Assembly (NCBI GenBank): GCA_029204225.1 | Contig: MU831954.1 | Coordinates: 30,840-94,839, forward strand | Length of the DNA stretch: 64,000 nt | DNA from: Diphasiastrum complanatum | Taxonomy: Eukaryota; Streptophyta; Lycopodiopsida; Lycopodiales; Lycopodiaceae | Direction of reading: 5' to 3' | Part shown: piece by piece, positions 23,168-33,639 of the stretch | Layout: the number at the start of each line of letters is the position of its first letter | Position numbering within the stretch: position 1 is the stretch's first letter | Notes under the pieces: model-generated | Seen by the model: the letters and a program-made list of their open reading frames with translations, nothing else | Database searches by the model: none | What the model was told of the DNA's origin: nothing | Translations under genes and position numbers: made by a program

Positions 23168-26100
23168 ATGGCTACAAATGGAGGCTACATGTTGGAAAGC
23201 AATGATAGGCTTACCTCCCTCAACTATTCTACTTGGAAAGTAAGGATGGAGTCTTTGCTTGAGATGAATGAGTTGATGGATATTGTTGTAGGTGTGGAGG
23301 AGAGACCTTTGGCACCTCAAGAACAATTGAGGTATGACAAGAGGGCAAAGAAAGCCCTTCACATGATCAAGATGAATGTGACAAATGAGCTTATCAAAGA
23401 GGTTGGTAAGTGCACATCATCTAGTGAAGCTTGGGAAGCCTTGAAGAAGGTTTATGAATCCAAGTCTACTTCTAGAGTGTTGACTTTAAGAAGGCAAATC
23501 TTTTCTTGTATGCAAAAGAAGAGTGAGAATGGACATGCTTTTGTTTTGAGAGTTAAAGCATTGAATGATGAGTTAGCATGCATTAATGATGGCATAAATA
23601 ATGAGGAGCTTGTTCAAGTGATTCTCAATGGCTTGTTGGATGATCATGCTAATCTTGTTCAAAGTTATGCTATCCAAAAATGTTTACCAAGTGTTGGAGA
23701 CTTGCAAGAGGTCTTGTTGGCTGAAGAATTCAGGTTGCAAACAAGAGTGGGAGCATCTTCTACATCTCAAGGAGGAGAAGAGGAGGCAATGTTCTCTAAA
23801 GGCAAGTTCAAGGGCAAAGGTAAAAGCAATTGGTCTAAAGGGCAAGACCAAGGTGAGCACTCTACTTTTGGCAAAAAGAAGGATAGATCTAAGCTAAAAT
23901 GTTTCTATTGTGGAGTCAAAGGGCATTTTGCTAGTGATTGTTTTAAGAAAAAGAGGGATCAAGGGGAAAAGCAAACCAATCTAACTATTGATGAGGGTGG
24001 GGATGAGCTTCTTTCAAATGATGCTTTTGTTATGTCATCTTGCTTGTTGGCTAATCATGGAGACATTGATCCTTGGTGGATTGATAGTGGAGCCACTTCT
24101 CATATGACATATCATAAAGAGTATTTTTCATCTTTAATGGCATTTGATGGTGATAGGAAGGTAATCTATACCGCAAATGATGGTGAGTGTGCAATCAAGG
24201 GGATTGGCACAATTCCTATTTCACTTTCTACAAATAGGAATATAGAATTGAAAGATGTTTTGCTCATTCCATCCATTACCAAGAACTTACTTAGTGTAAG
24301 CCAAATGCTTGACAAAGGATTCAAAGTTGAGTTTGATGGTGATGCTTGCTTGATCAAAAAGGGGTGTAGTATCATTGCAAAAGGGAAAAGGCAAGGGAAA
24401 TTGTTCAAGCTTGATGCATGTGTTGTTGCTAACCAAGTTGGATGCATGGCAAATGAACAAATGTCAATTCAAGAGGTATGGCATAAAAGGATGGGACATC
24501 TCAACTACAAGGCCTTGGAGGAAATAGCCAAAAAGGAGGTAGTAAGGGGACTTCCCAAGTCTCTTACTTGCTTGAATCATGTTTGTGAAGAATGTGCTTT
24601 GTCTAAATCACATAGATTGCCATATACTAGATCTATATCTAGATCTAAGATGCCTTTTTCTCTCTTGCATTCGGATATTCATGGTGTTACTACAATTAGC
24701 AATGGAGGTGCTAAGATGTATGTAACTTTCATTGATGATTTTAGTAGATTTTGTTGGGTTTATCTACTAAAGAGCAAGGATGAGGTGTTTGATGTGTTTG
24801 TCAAGTTCAAAGTTGCTATTGAGACTCAATTTACAACCAAAATCAAATGCTTGAGGAGCGACAATGGTGGTGAATACATTTCTAACAAATTCAAAGCCTT
24901 TTGCGATGAGCATGGGATCAAGAGGGAGTACACATGTCCAAGAACACCACAACAAAATGGAGTGGCCGAGAGGAAGAATAGAACCTTGTGTGAGAGTGCA
25001 AAGGCAATGAGATTGAATGCTAATCTTCCTAAACCTTTTTGGAGTGATGCTTTGTTGTGTGCAAATTTCCTTTGCAATAGATGGCCAAGTGTTGTATTGG
25101 AAGGAAAAACCCCTTTTGAAGCTTTGTTTGGTACGAAGCCTAATGTCAAGTTTCTAAGAACTTTTGGATGCATTTGCTACTTCAACATTACTCTTGATGA
25201 TAGAACTAAGGAGGATCCATCTTCAAGAAAGGGCATTTTTGTTGGTTATAGTGAAGTAAGCAAAGCATATAGGATTTATGTTCCTTCAATCAAGAAAGTG
25301 TTCACAAGTAGGGATGTCATTTTTGATGAAAGTAACATTCCAAAAGTTGTTTCAAGTGATGATGGTGTTGTTGCAACTAATGTGCTTGATGACAATGGAG
25401 TTGATGACACATTGGATGTGGATGTTGAAGAAGCCTCTTCAAGTCAAATTCCAAGGAGAACTCCAAGGCATAAAGTGAAACCCTCAAGGCTCACTTATGA
25501 TGGCAAAGGTAAGCAAGTGGTGGATGGATCCAACTATGCTTTCCTAACTTCTTTTGATGTACCTTCATGTGTAGATGAAGCAAGGCAAAAAGAGGAATGG
25601 ATCCAAGCAATGGATCTTGAGTTTGAAGCACTTATGAAGAACAACACATGGAGATTGGTGGAGCTTCCAAAGGGCAAAAGTGCAATTGGATGCAAATGGA
25701 TCTTCAAGGTAAAGACAAATCAAGATGGATCTATCAACAAGTTCAAGGCAAGGTTGGTGGCTAAAGGTTATGCTCAAGAGCATGGCATTGACTACGAGGA
25801 AACCTTTGCACCCGTGGCAAAGATGGTGAGCATAAGAGTAATCATTTCCCTTGCAACTCTTTATGGATGGGATCTTTGGCAATTAGACATTTCTAATGCT
25901 TTCTTGAATGGTGATCTTGAAGAGGAAGTCTACATGGAGCAACCCGAGAGCTATGTTTCTCATAGCAAGCCTAATCATGTGTGTTTTCTACAAAAAAGTT
26001 TGTATGGTCTTAAGCAAGCACCAAGGAGTTGGTATGCTAGGCTTAACTCTTTTCTACTTTCTCAAAACTTCACTATGAGTGAGTATGATCATTCACTTTA

Positions 26101-27118
26101 CTTTAGAATTAGTGCTAATGATGTTACAATCCTTCTAATTTATGTGGATGACATTATTTTAAGTGGAGGGAACAAGGAAGATATAGAAGATATCAAGAAA
26201 GCACTAAAAAAGGAATTTGAAGTGCATGATCTTGGTCTTTTGAGCTATATCTTAGGAATAGAAGTAATTAGAACTTCTCAAATCACTTTTATTTCACAAG
26301 AGAAGTATGCTATTTCTATTCTCAATAGATTTCATATGGTAGATGCAAATCCTATTGATACACCTATGGAATCACATGTAAAGCTAACTATAAGAGGTAA
26401 TGAAAGATCCTTCGAGGACATTACTCTCTATAGGAAGCTAATAGGTTCTCTTATATATCTAACCATCACAAGACCTGATTTATCTTATTGTGTTGGTAGA
26501 TTAAGCCAATTCATGCAAGATCCTAGCATAGAACATTGGAAACTAGGAAAGAGGATCTTGAGATACATCTCGGGAACAAAAGATTTTGGCATTGTTTATA
26601 GAGGCTCATCACCTAACTTATTTGGTTTTTCAGATTCAGATTTTGCAGGAGACCTTATGGATAGAAAATCCATAAATGCACATGCTATTTTCATAGGTGA
26701 TGGAGCTATCTCATGGATGTCGAAGAAACAAGCAACTATATCACTTTCTTCTAGTGAGGCCGAGTACAAAGCTTTGACATCATGCACAAAGGAGATGGTG
26801 TGGATCAAGAGGATGATTATGGAGCTTCATTTGCTGGATTTTTCAGAGAGTCCAATCATCTTTTGTGACAACCTTTCAGCCCAAAGTCTAGCAAGCAATC
26901 CGGTTTTCCATGCAAGGAGCAAACATATCGAGGTGGCTTACCATTTTGTGAGAGAACAAGTGTTGGCAAAAGAGATCAAGCTTGAACATGTCCCATCAAA
27001 GGAATGTGTGGCTGATATCTTTACCAAAGCATTGGGAAAGGACTTATTTTTCAAGCATAGAACAAGTCTTGGTGTACTTTCTAAATCTATGCTAAAACTA
27101 GTTGAAGAGGGAGTGTGA
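23168..27118 (+). CDS. Copia gag-pol polyprotein, 1316 aa, intact
   Basis: A single frame with no stops or frameshifts. Gag fills residues 1 to about 235, opening with a region of the form SLNYSTWKVRMESLL. Then come the zinc knuckle CFYCGVKGHFASDC (about 244-257), protease active site WWIDSGATSHM (about 303), GAG-pre-integrase WHKRMGHLN (about 437), and integrase with catalytic Asp in LLHSDIHG (about 502), Asp in RSDNGGEYI (about 565) and Glu in NGVAERKNR (about 600). RT follows with CKWIFKVKTN and the catalytic LIYVDDIILS (about 991), then RNase H with DSDFAGD and SSSEAEY. The stop overlaps the first bases of the 3' LTR. The ATG at 23168 follows a leader without obvious competing frames. Length and domain order are normal for copia; all catalytic residues I can check are present. 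Confidence 0.97.
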   Translation: MATNGGYMLESNDRLTSLNYSTWKVRMESLLEMNELMDIVVGVEERPLAPQEQLRYDKRAKKALHMIKMNVTNELIKEVGKCTSSSEAWEALKKVYESKSTSRVLTLRRQIFSCMQKKSENGHAFVLRVKALNDELACINDGINNEELVQVILNGLLDDHANLVQSYAIQKCLPSVGDLQEVLLAEEFRLQTRVGASSTSQGGEEEAMFSKGKFKGKGKSNWSKGQDQGEHSTFGKKKDRSKLKCFYCGVKGHFASDCFKKKRDQGEKQTNLTIDEGGDELLSNDAFVMSSCLLANHGDIDPWWIDSGATSHMTYHKEYFSSLMAFDGDRKVIYTANDGECAIKGIGTIPISLSTNRNIELKDVLLIPSITKNLLSVSQMLDKGFKVEFDGDACLIKKGCSIIAKGKRQGKLFKLDACVVANQVGCMANEQMSIQEVWHKRMGHLNYKALEEIAKKEVVRGLPKSLTCLNHVCEECALSKSHRLPYTRSISRSKMPFSLLHSDIHGVTTISNGGAKMYVTFIDDFSRFCWVYLLKSKDEVFDVFVKFKVAIETQFTTKIKCLRSDNGGEYISNKFKAFCDEHGIKREYTCPRTPQQNGVAERKNRTLCESAKAMRLNANLPKPFWSDALLCANFLCNRWPSVVLEGKTPFEALFGTKPNVKFLRTFGCICYFNITLDDRTKEDPSSRKGIFVGYSEVSKAYRIYVPSIKKVFTSRDVIFDESNIPKVVSSDDGVVATNVLDDNGVDDTLDVDVEEASSSQIPRRTPRHKVKPSRLTYDGKGKQVVDGSNYAFLTSFDVPSCVDEARQKEEWIQAMDLEFEALMKNNTWRLVELPKGKSAIGCKWIFKVKTNQDGSINKFKARLVAKGYAQEHGIDYEETFAPVAKMVSIRVIISLATLYGWDLWQLDISNAFLNGDLEEEVYMEQPESYVSHSKPNHVCFLQKSLYGLKQAPRSWYARLNSFLLSQNFTMSEYDHSLYFRISANDVTILLIYVDDIILSGGNKEDIEDIKKALKKEFEVHDLGLLSYILGIEVIRTSQITFISQEKYAISILNRFHMVDANPIDTPMESHVKLTIRGNERSFEDITLYRKLIGSLIYLTITRPDLSYCVGRLSQFMQDPSIEHWKLGKRILRYISGTKDFGIVYRGSSPNLFGFSDSDFAGDLMDRKSINAHAIFIGDGAISWMSKKQATISLSSSEAEYKALTSCTKEMVWIKRMIMELHLLDFSESPIIFCDNLSAQSLASNPVFHARSKHIEVAYHFVREQVLAKEIKLEHVPSKECVADIFTKALGKDLFFKHRTSLGVLSKSMLKLVEEGV
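27104..27113 (+). other. Polypurine tract
   Basis: GAAGAGGGAG immediately before the 3' LTR, inside the last codons of the polyprotein; it primes plus-strand DNA synthesis. Confidence 0.9.
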
Positions 27119-27766
27119 AAAATTGTCAACTAGTAGTATTTTCCTAACTTGAGATTTTGTAGGCCTATGGCCAAATAAAAGTTAGAGATAGGTTCATACA
27201 TGTATGTAGAGGCCCAAAGTATGTGTACACTACTTTTGAGGTCACATTAATTAGAGGAGGTCGAGTGTGGAGCTCTTCTATTGGCTCATAATTTGGTGCA
27301 TTCCTATTTGACCAAATTTCTAGGTATATGGGTGAATCCTATTGGACCCCAATTTTAGCCTATCATAAGACAAGTGGCCAAGAGGCACTATGGCTGCTAT
27401 AAATAGCCATCTCCACGAGTATGTACACATCTCATTTTCATTCTATTGAATGAATGTTATGCTCTTTGAAGATCCATCTTCTTCTCTCTCACTTTTTTGT
27501 TCATATCTTGCATTCTAGCCACTAGAATTGTGATTTCTTTGTTGCTATGACTTCACACGTGTGAAATGTAGGTTGTAGGCTCTGAAGTACGGACAGGGAC
27601 AGCAAGTTTCTGTTTGTGGAAGCTTATGATCAGATTTTGATGTTTAGTTGATGTTTAGTATGCTTAACATCACAATTTCTATCATTTTTTCAATCTAGAT
27701 GTGCATAACTTCCATGGCCAAGATCTTTATGAAACTTTAGCATCTTTTGGATCTGAGTTTTTCACA
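27114..27766 (+). repeat. 3' LTR of the complete copia
   Basis: 653 bp, the same length as the 5' LTR and identical to it by eye; followed by the TSD TCCTA at 27767-27771. Confidence 0.97.
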
Positions 27767-27771
27767 TCCTA

Positions 27772-28388
27772 CACCCTTCGGCCACTAATACACTGTGAAG
27801 TTTTTCTATAGTTGGCAAAGTGCCTTGGATGGCAAAACTTTGGACCAAATTTGCAAAGTCATCTCCTAGACCATTAAGAACAATTTGTACAAGCTCTCCA
27901 TCATGACTCTTCTCTCCAATGGAGGCCAACTCCCTATTTAGAGACTTGATTCTGAGTACATAATCGCACTCTCCTCACTTCTCCTCATGCTTTGCAAAAT
28001 CTGATTTCTAAACATGAGTACTCTTGAAGTGTAACTAGATTCATAGATTGATTTTAAAGACTCCCAAGCCTCTTTAGCACTAGTACATGCTGATAATTCT
28101 CTCAACAAATCATTGCTCACATTCATCTTCACACATTGAAGTGCAAGCCTAGATCTCTTGTATCTAGCTAACTTTTGTGCACCTAGACTCTTCATCTTCA
28201 TCTTCAATTAAAAACTCATAAAGGTCCTGGAGCACCAAGAGTGACTCCATCCTAACCTTCCAAATAGCATAATTTGTAGAATTCAATCTCTCACTAGCTT
28301 CTAGAAGGTATGCTCCAGCAAATCTTATCTTACTAGTGACTTCTACAGACTTGAAACTCACAAAGGTCTCACACTTGTAGTGTTTCAC
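27772..28388 (-). pseudogene. Copia E: gag N-terminal part
   Basis: Minus-strand frames carry a copia gag start, AGAYLLEASERLNSTNYAIW then KVRMESLLVLQDLYEFL (near 28220-28330), continuing after a frameshift near 28170-28205 as LARYKRSRLALQCVKMNVSN, EAWESLKSIYESSYTSRVLM, to about 27940. It is the same element as 20786-21900, split by the complete copia. Further stops show it is dead. Confidence 0.85.
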
Positions 28389-28602
28389 TCAAATTTGGTT
28401 TTTAATCCAACAAATGGACTTATAATCACAGTTCTATCACTCTCTCACAAAGTTGGAATGAACATAAGATGAAGTAAAAACTACTTTCAAACAAATCTTG
28501 CCAAGAAATGAATTTGATTGTCCCTAGAAACTCACTAAGGTCTCTCTTTTGTAGTGTTTCACTCAAATTAGATTTCTAATCCAACAAATGGACTTATAAT
28601 CT
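28357..28602 (+). repeat. Pair of about 73-bp direct repeats
   Basis: CTCACAAAGGTCTCACACTT... at 28357-28430 recurs with changes at 28530-28602; both contain TAGTGTTTCACTCAAAT and CCAACAAATGGACTTATAAT. It lies just upstream (minus-strand sense) of copia E gag, so it may belong to that element's leader or 5' LTR. From 28603 to 29040 nothing is recognised. Confidence 0.7.
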
Positions 28603-29047
28603 AGTCTAGAAAGGGCCTATAGCTAGTCACGTTTGTGTGGCCAAACAAAGAAAACAATTCAAACAATGTGCCATGGGTTGCCAAGGCATGGAGGCAATTT
28701 GTCGGCCAACAACTACGTCAATGGTCATTCATGGGTGCTAACGGGACCATGTCAAGTGGATGTGGTACCAACCACTCTATCTTCTAAGAAGATGAAGCCC
28801 ATCATCCAAACCCCACTAGAGAGGCAAGGAGGAGGGAAGCACAAAAGGAGCATTTTGCAAGCATCTAGTTCCCAAAAATAAGACAAGATTCATCTTTTAA
28901 CAAGCTAGAAGATCTTGTGCACAAGGATGACAATGTCATTGAGGTGCAAATAAGGATAAGGATGGAAGTGGACAAAATCTTGTACATCGTGGTGCAAATC
29001 TTTATTGCAATAAGATCATTGTACTTGAAAGTTGCATCATCCCAAAG

Positions 29048-29165
29048 GGGCCTTGGCTCAATGGTAAAGCATTGGGGTCTTGTTCTGAGGTGCTCGTGTA
29101 GCCCTCCAACTCCTCAAGGATGCGGGTTTGACCCCGGAGGCTCCAACACCATAAATTTTACTTCT
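29048..29165 (+). mobile_element. tRNA-derived SINE head
   Basis: A pol III A box (TGGCTCAATGG, 29054-29064) and a B box (GGTTTGACCCC, 29125-29135) are spaced 60 bp apart, and the start GGGGCCTTGGCTCAATGGTA resembles the head of plant Au-type SINEs. The B box has the common C-to-T change of SINEs (TTCGA to TTTGA). The sequence between the boxes is too long and unpaired for a working tRNA. The body and tail boundaries cannot be fixed; T-rich text follows at 29158-29180. Confidence 0.6.
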
Positions 29166-30558
29166 TTTTGCTTTTTTGTTCCTTGCTGACCATAGCCAAT
29201 AACAAAGATCAAATTCTACCTCTCCTCCTCCTCCTCCTTTTGCGTGATCAAAATATCTTTGCATGGGATTAGGAAGGGAGGAAGGAGAGAGCGAGAGCAA
29301 CGATATCACTCCTCCTTTGCAATTGGATAGCATTAGCAGCTGCAAAGTAAACAATTCCTATTCAATCCATCCAAACATACATCCAACGCTTCCAGCTCCT
29401 TCTTCTTCAAAGTGACAGACACAAACATTCTAATTTCTAAGTCTTACATTCACATTTCATAAGAAAATACAATACATGAATGGATCTAAGAGAAAATGAG
29501 TTGATCAGCTCTGCCTCACCACAAACTACCTTAATCATTCGCTAGTCATTTGGGCTCTATGCTATTGGTGAACTAATGAACATAGAATCATTAATGTTAT
29601 ACTACTGTATTGATGAGCTAACCAAACACAAACAAATCATGTGCACAATTCAAATTTGGCTTCAAACAAATTCAAATTGTGTGCCACGCTCAGAATTAGA
29701 AGCCATATATCTACATATATAATAAACTTATGTACAGTTTTGTGCATGTGCATGGGTGCACCATGCATGCTTTTCCCCTCACCCATGCATGAGCTTTTTC
29801 TAACTAAAAAACTTGGGGAGGAGGATGCATGTATGGGGGGTTTGGCATTTTGCGAGTAAATCATCTACGAGTTTTGCGAGTTTGATGTTTTTAAATTACA
29901 TCAAATTGATAGCACATGGCATGCTATATTTTTTTTTGTTTTTTAAAATTTATTTTACTTCGTCTTTGGGGGTGAAATCTATTTGTATACTTCATTATCA
30001 TGTTGTTTATTTACTTATTAGCTAAAAGATATCTCTGCAAATCATGTTGTCTACAAATTGTACATAGTATGCTATATCATTGAGAATGCAAAAAACTCAA
30101 TCACTTTAATTTTACATTTATCAAGCTAAAACATTTTTGTCTACTGCTAAGGATTGATATACGACCATACATTAAGAGACGTGATGGTATGTGGCCAAGC
30201 CTATGATAGGTATCATAAAATCAATGTTGGTAAAAAAAAAATTATTGTATGTTCTAGATGGAGGCTATAACTTAACTATTAAGCTTATGTTGAGATGATG
30301 GAATAATAAAATATTTCATTTTTGTTATCAAATTTGATTAAAGCAATGTATTCTACATGAAAAATGAAGCATTTTTGCTTTTTGATTCATCTCAATCCGA
30401 GCAATATCAAGAAAGTTATCGACCTTCAAACTTTTTTGGACTAATTTTTTTTTTTCTTGGAGCTTGAAAGGGATAGCACGCCGGCATGCTAGCAATTTAA
30501 GCTTTTAATCTTTAACTCAAATTGATAGCATGTCGGCATGCTACTCCTTTTAGGTTAG
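29166..30558. other. AT-rich sequence with no recognised gene
   Basis: No convincing coding region. A near-palindrome built on TAGCA...GGCATGCTA appears three times (near 29908, 30475 and 30525), perhaps ends of short inverted-repeat elements. Confidence 0.4.
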
Positions 30559-30619
30559 TTGTAATTCTCTGGTTAGTTGTAGATGCCACTCTTGTAATTC
30601 TCTGGTTAGTTGTAGATGC
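30559..30619 (+). repeat. 33-bp tandem repeat, two copies
   Basis: TTGTAATTCTCTGGTTAGTT at 30559 recurs at 30592. It sits at the presumed outer part of copia D's 5' LTR. Confidence 0.85.
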
Positions 30620-31205
30620 TTAATCACTCTAATCTTAGATTTACACAAAGAGACTGTACCTACTGGATTATACTTGACATATAGATCAGAACAGAATACA
30701 CATAGTGTAATATACACATAAGTCTGGTGCTAGTAAGCAATCAAGACGAATTATAGACAGAAACTCTGCTTGCGTGCAAGAAGAGCTCTGTGTCTAGGAT
30801 CAGAAGATCCAACTGTCCACTAGTGAAGTGAGACTATTACTCGTGAGAGGACCGTGTTTCTCTCACGCCAACGCACTGCGTGGATTCGCATGCAGTGCTT
30901 GAAAAAATTCAGAAGAGAAATCAATATAGACAATTTTCTTATTGTATCTGATCTTGAATGCGAATGCATATGCTGCTTATTTCGTATGTCTGAGTTTTCT
31001 TGTTTTTTCAAATTCCGCACTTTGGTTGAAATTATGTCGAATGTTGTATTAATTTTGTGAACGTAGATCAGTAGTGACTGACTACACTCTGGAGGACTGC
31101 AGGAGTGACTCACTTGGCAGTGTTCAGCGGTCGCATCTAAACTCCATCCGGGGACGAGGAATGCGATACGTGATCGCGACCGTTTCACGAATTATCCTCT
31201 CATCA
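30620..31205 (+). repeat. Copia D probable 5' LTR (left edge unknown)
   Basis: Inferred from the primer-binding-site-like TGGTATAAGAGTA at 31207-31219 and the gag start at 31322. The sequence ends in CTCATCA, compatible with an LTR CA end. There is no 3' LTR after 35352 to confirm it, so the left edge is arbitrary. Confidence 0.45.
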
Positions 31206-31206
31206 G

Positions 31207-31219
31207 TGGTATAAGAGTA
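31207..31219 (+). other. Degenerate primer-binding site of copia D
   Basis: TGGTATAAGAGTA differs from TGGTATCAGAGC at the seventh and last positions. Confidence 0.6.
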
Positions 31220-31321
31220 GGTTATCCTGTCATATTTTGACATAGCCAAGAAGCTAGTAGATCCAAGAGGCCAAGCATTCAGGCAATCAACCATCAACAA
31301 AGAAACAGAATTCAAGAAGCA

Positions 31322-32640
31322 ATGGCTTCGATCAGCAGCATGCAGAGCAAGATCTGCACTATACTTGATTCTTCAAGATCTAACTTTCTAGCCTGAAAAG
31401 TTAAGACATCCTTAATACTCAAGGTGAAGGACTCTTCCCCTGGGTGGATGGCACTAAAGAAATGTGTACAACAACAGGCAAGGAGCTACGCGAATGGAGG
31501 GAGAAAAATAACAAGGCGGTAGTCTTGCTATCATCTTCCATCGAAGATAGCCTTACACTTGACCTGGCTACACTCTCCAAAGCTAAGGAGATGTGGGATG
31601 CACTGCTCACAGTATTTCAGACAAAATCAAGAAGTCAGATCATGATGCTAGAAGATCAGCTGACAAATCTACAATGGGATGGAAAAGACCTCACCTCTTT
31701 TGTAAGAAAGATGAAGGATCTATTTCAGTCACTACATAACTCTGGAGCAGAGAATGCAGTGTCAGCCGAGAAGCAGCTCATGTACCTGTTGAGAGCCTTA
31801 CCCAGATCTTTCCAGACAACAAGAACCTTGCTTGTGAAAGATCCCACCATGAACCTCGAAAAGGCGATTGTCAAGATTCGAGAAGAAGTCGAGGCCATAG
31901 AACACCTTGTTCACAAGGATGGTTCTGACCAGACCCTCTACGACAACAGAGAAAAATCCAAGAAACAATTCAAGCCTAAGAGGGAGTCGAATCCGAGGCA
32001 AGATCGTGACCAGCAAGCAGAGGGGACCAGCAAGATTCTCAACCATTCACTTTCAACACTTTTCTTACTTCAATGCTTGATGAACCATTTTGCTATGAGA
32101 TCTACATGAGGCAACCGACGTATGCTATGAGAACTACATGAGGCAACTTGAGGGCTTCATCAATTAGGAAGAATGCAGTGTCAGCCGAGAAGCAGCTCAT
32201 GTACCTGTTGAGAGCCTTACCCAGATCTTTCCAGACAACAAGAACCTTGCTTGTGAAAGATCCCACCATGAACCTCGAAAAGGCGATTGTCAAGATTCGA
32301 GAAGAAGTCGAGGCCATAGAACACCTTGTTCACAAGGATGGTTCTGACCAGACCCTCTACGACAACAGAGAAAAATCCAAGAAACAATTCAAGCCTAAGA
32401 GGGAGTCGAATCCGAGGCAAGATCGTGACCAGCAAGCAGAGGGGACCAGCAAGAGCAACTGAAAGACCAAAGAGAGGTCGAAACAACAAGATACAGACAA
32501 GAAGACTTGTGTGAGATACAGAAGAGGCAGGTATACAGTTGATACATGCTGGCTCAATCCCAAGATTGAGTGTATCCATTGCCACAAGAAGGGTCATGCA
32601 GCCATGGATTGCCACCAGGACCCAAGAAACAGATCAACAC
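31322..32640 (+). pseudogene. Copia D gag with internal 284-bp duplication
   Basis: The gag starts at 31322 (MASISSMQSKICTILDSSRS); a TGA follows at about 31394 where Trp is expected, and there is a frameshift before DGTKEMCTTTGKELREWREK. The Gag core (LTNLQWDGKDLTSFVRKMKD, LMYLLRALPRSF) runs on. The segment 31751-32034 is repeated at 32170-32453, with a 135-bp filler between the copies taken from element E. The zinc knuckle CIHCHKKGHAAMDC lies near 32572-32613. A frameshift lies between the second repeat and the knuckle. Confidence 0.88.
32035..32171 (-). repeat. Filler inside copia D gag: inverted copy of 20756-20892
   Basis: Reverse complement of 20756-20892 with no difference seen by eye, starting ATTCTCAACCATTCAC and ending CAATTAGGAAG. 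The matching region spans the right end of the 2.9-kb duplication copy 2 and the end of copia E's ORF. It lies in the sense direction of both elements. The two flanks are the 284-bp repeats of copia D gag; the right junction overlaps by AG. Confidence 0.9.
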
Positions 32641-33610
32641 AGAACAGACAGGAGAACAACAATAGTTCTTCCTATGTCTAGGAGTCCGAGAGCTTGAAGA
32701 TGGGCGAAGAAAGTCAGCATCTCGATGCAACTAGTTTGACCACCTGTGATGTATTTTTGAAAGACAAGATGTCGCGCACTCCATTCGTCAAAGACTCCTA
32801 CAGAATGACCAAGATTCTGGAGCTGGTGCACTCTGACGTCTGCAGACCATTCAACGTGATCTCAGTAGGAGGTTCAAAGTATTATTTAACTTTCATTGAT
32901 GATTATAGCAAGTTTGCCAGAGTGTATTTTATTCAGAATAAATCTGAAGCACTCAATAAATTCACATAACGCGTGAATTGGACAGAGAGATGTACAGGTA
33001 GCAAGGTGAAGCAAATCAGAACGGATCGAGGTGGCGAGTATATCTCGAATCGCTTCACTGACTTCTGCAATAATTGTGATATCATTCACAGAAGAACTGC
33101 AGCCTACACACCGCAACACAATGGCATTGCTGAATGAAAGAACAAGACCCTAATGGAAGCAGCCAGATGCATGATGGCCTGTTCAAAAGCTCCAAGGGCA
33201 CTGTGGGCTGAAGCAGTACCTACAGCCGCATACATCCAGAACAGGACAGGCAAGTCTGGTGTTCCTCACACGACGCCACATGAGTTATGGTGGGGTAGAA
33301 AGCCCAACCTGTCTCACGTCAGAATCTTTGGTTGTGCAGCATATGCACATATTCTTGATAAGCTTCGAAAGAAGCTTGATGAGAAAGCTAAGCAAGGATT
33401 TCTAGTAGGTTATGACAATAGTTCGTCATACTACATAATCTACATGTCAGACACGAGAGCAGGACTATGGCCAACGAAGATCCTGTCAGCTACGAAGGTC
33501 TGGAGAGACAGTACTATGACCTATCGCCAATGACAGAGGGAGCAACAAACGAACACAAAAATGAAAAGTTTTGAGTCGTCTCCCATAGAGTGACGAATCT
33601 GACGAAGAAA
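32641..33610 (+). pseudogene. Copia D integrase remnant
   Basis: Protease and the first half of GAG-pre-integrase are missing between the zinc knuckle and TTCDVFLKDKMSRTPF. Integrase shows LELVHSDVCRPF (first Asp, near 32830), then a stop near 32967 and a frameshift. RTDRGGEYIS (second Asp) and TPQQNGIAE (Glu) precede a TGA near 33136. The C-terminal part (ELWWGRKPNLSHVRIFGCAA, GFLVGYDNSSSYYI) runs to about 33460. Dead by several lesions. Confidence 0.85.
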
Positions 33611-33639
33611 GATTTGAGAGGCAACCTGCCGTCGTAGTT

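Larger units (their letters stand above)
21906..27766 (+). mobile_element. Complete Ty1/copia LTR retrotransposon (5.86 kb)
   Basis: All parts are present: 5-bp target-site duplication TCCTA (21901-21905 and 27767-27771), 653-bp LTRs with TG...CA ends, primer-binding site, a 597-bp leader, one open gag-pol frame and a polypurine tract. It lies inside the gag of the older minus-strand copia E, in the opposite orientation. The LTRs look identical by eye, which points to a very recent insertion. It replicates through reverse transcription of an LTR-driven RNA in cytoplasmic particles, as known for the superfamily. Confidence 0.97.

Noticed and set aside
29048-29140. A tRNA gene
   Set aside because: A and B boxes are present but no cloverleaf stems can be formed at proper spacing; better read as a SINE head.
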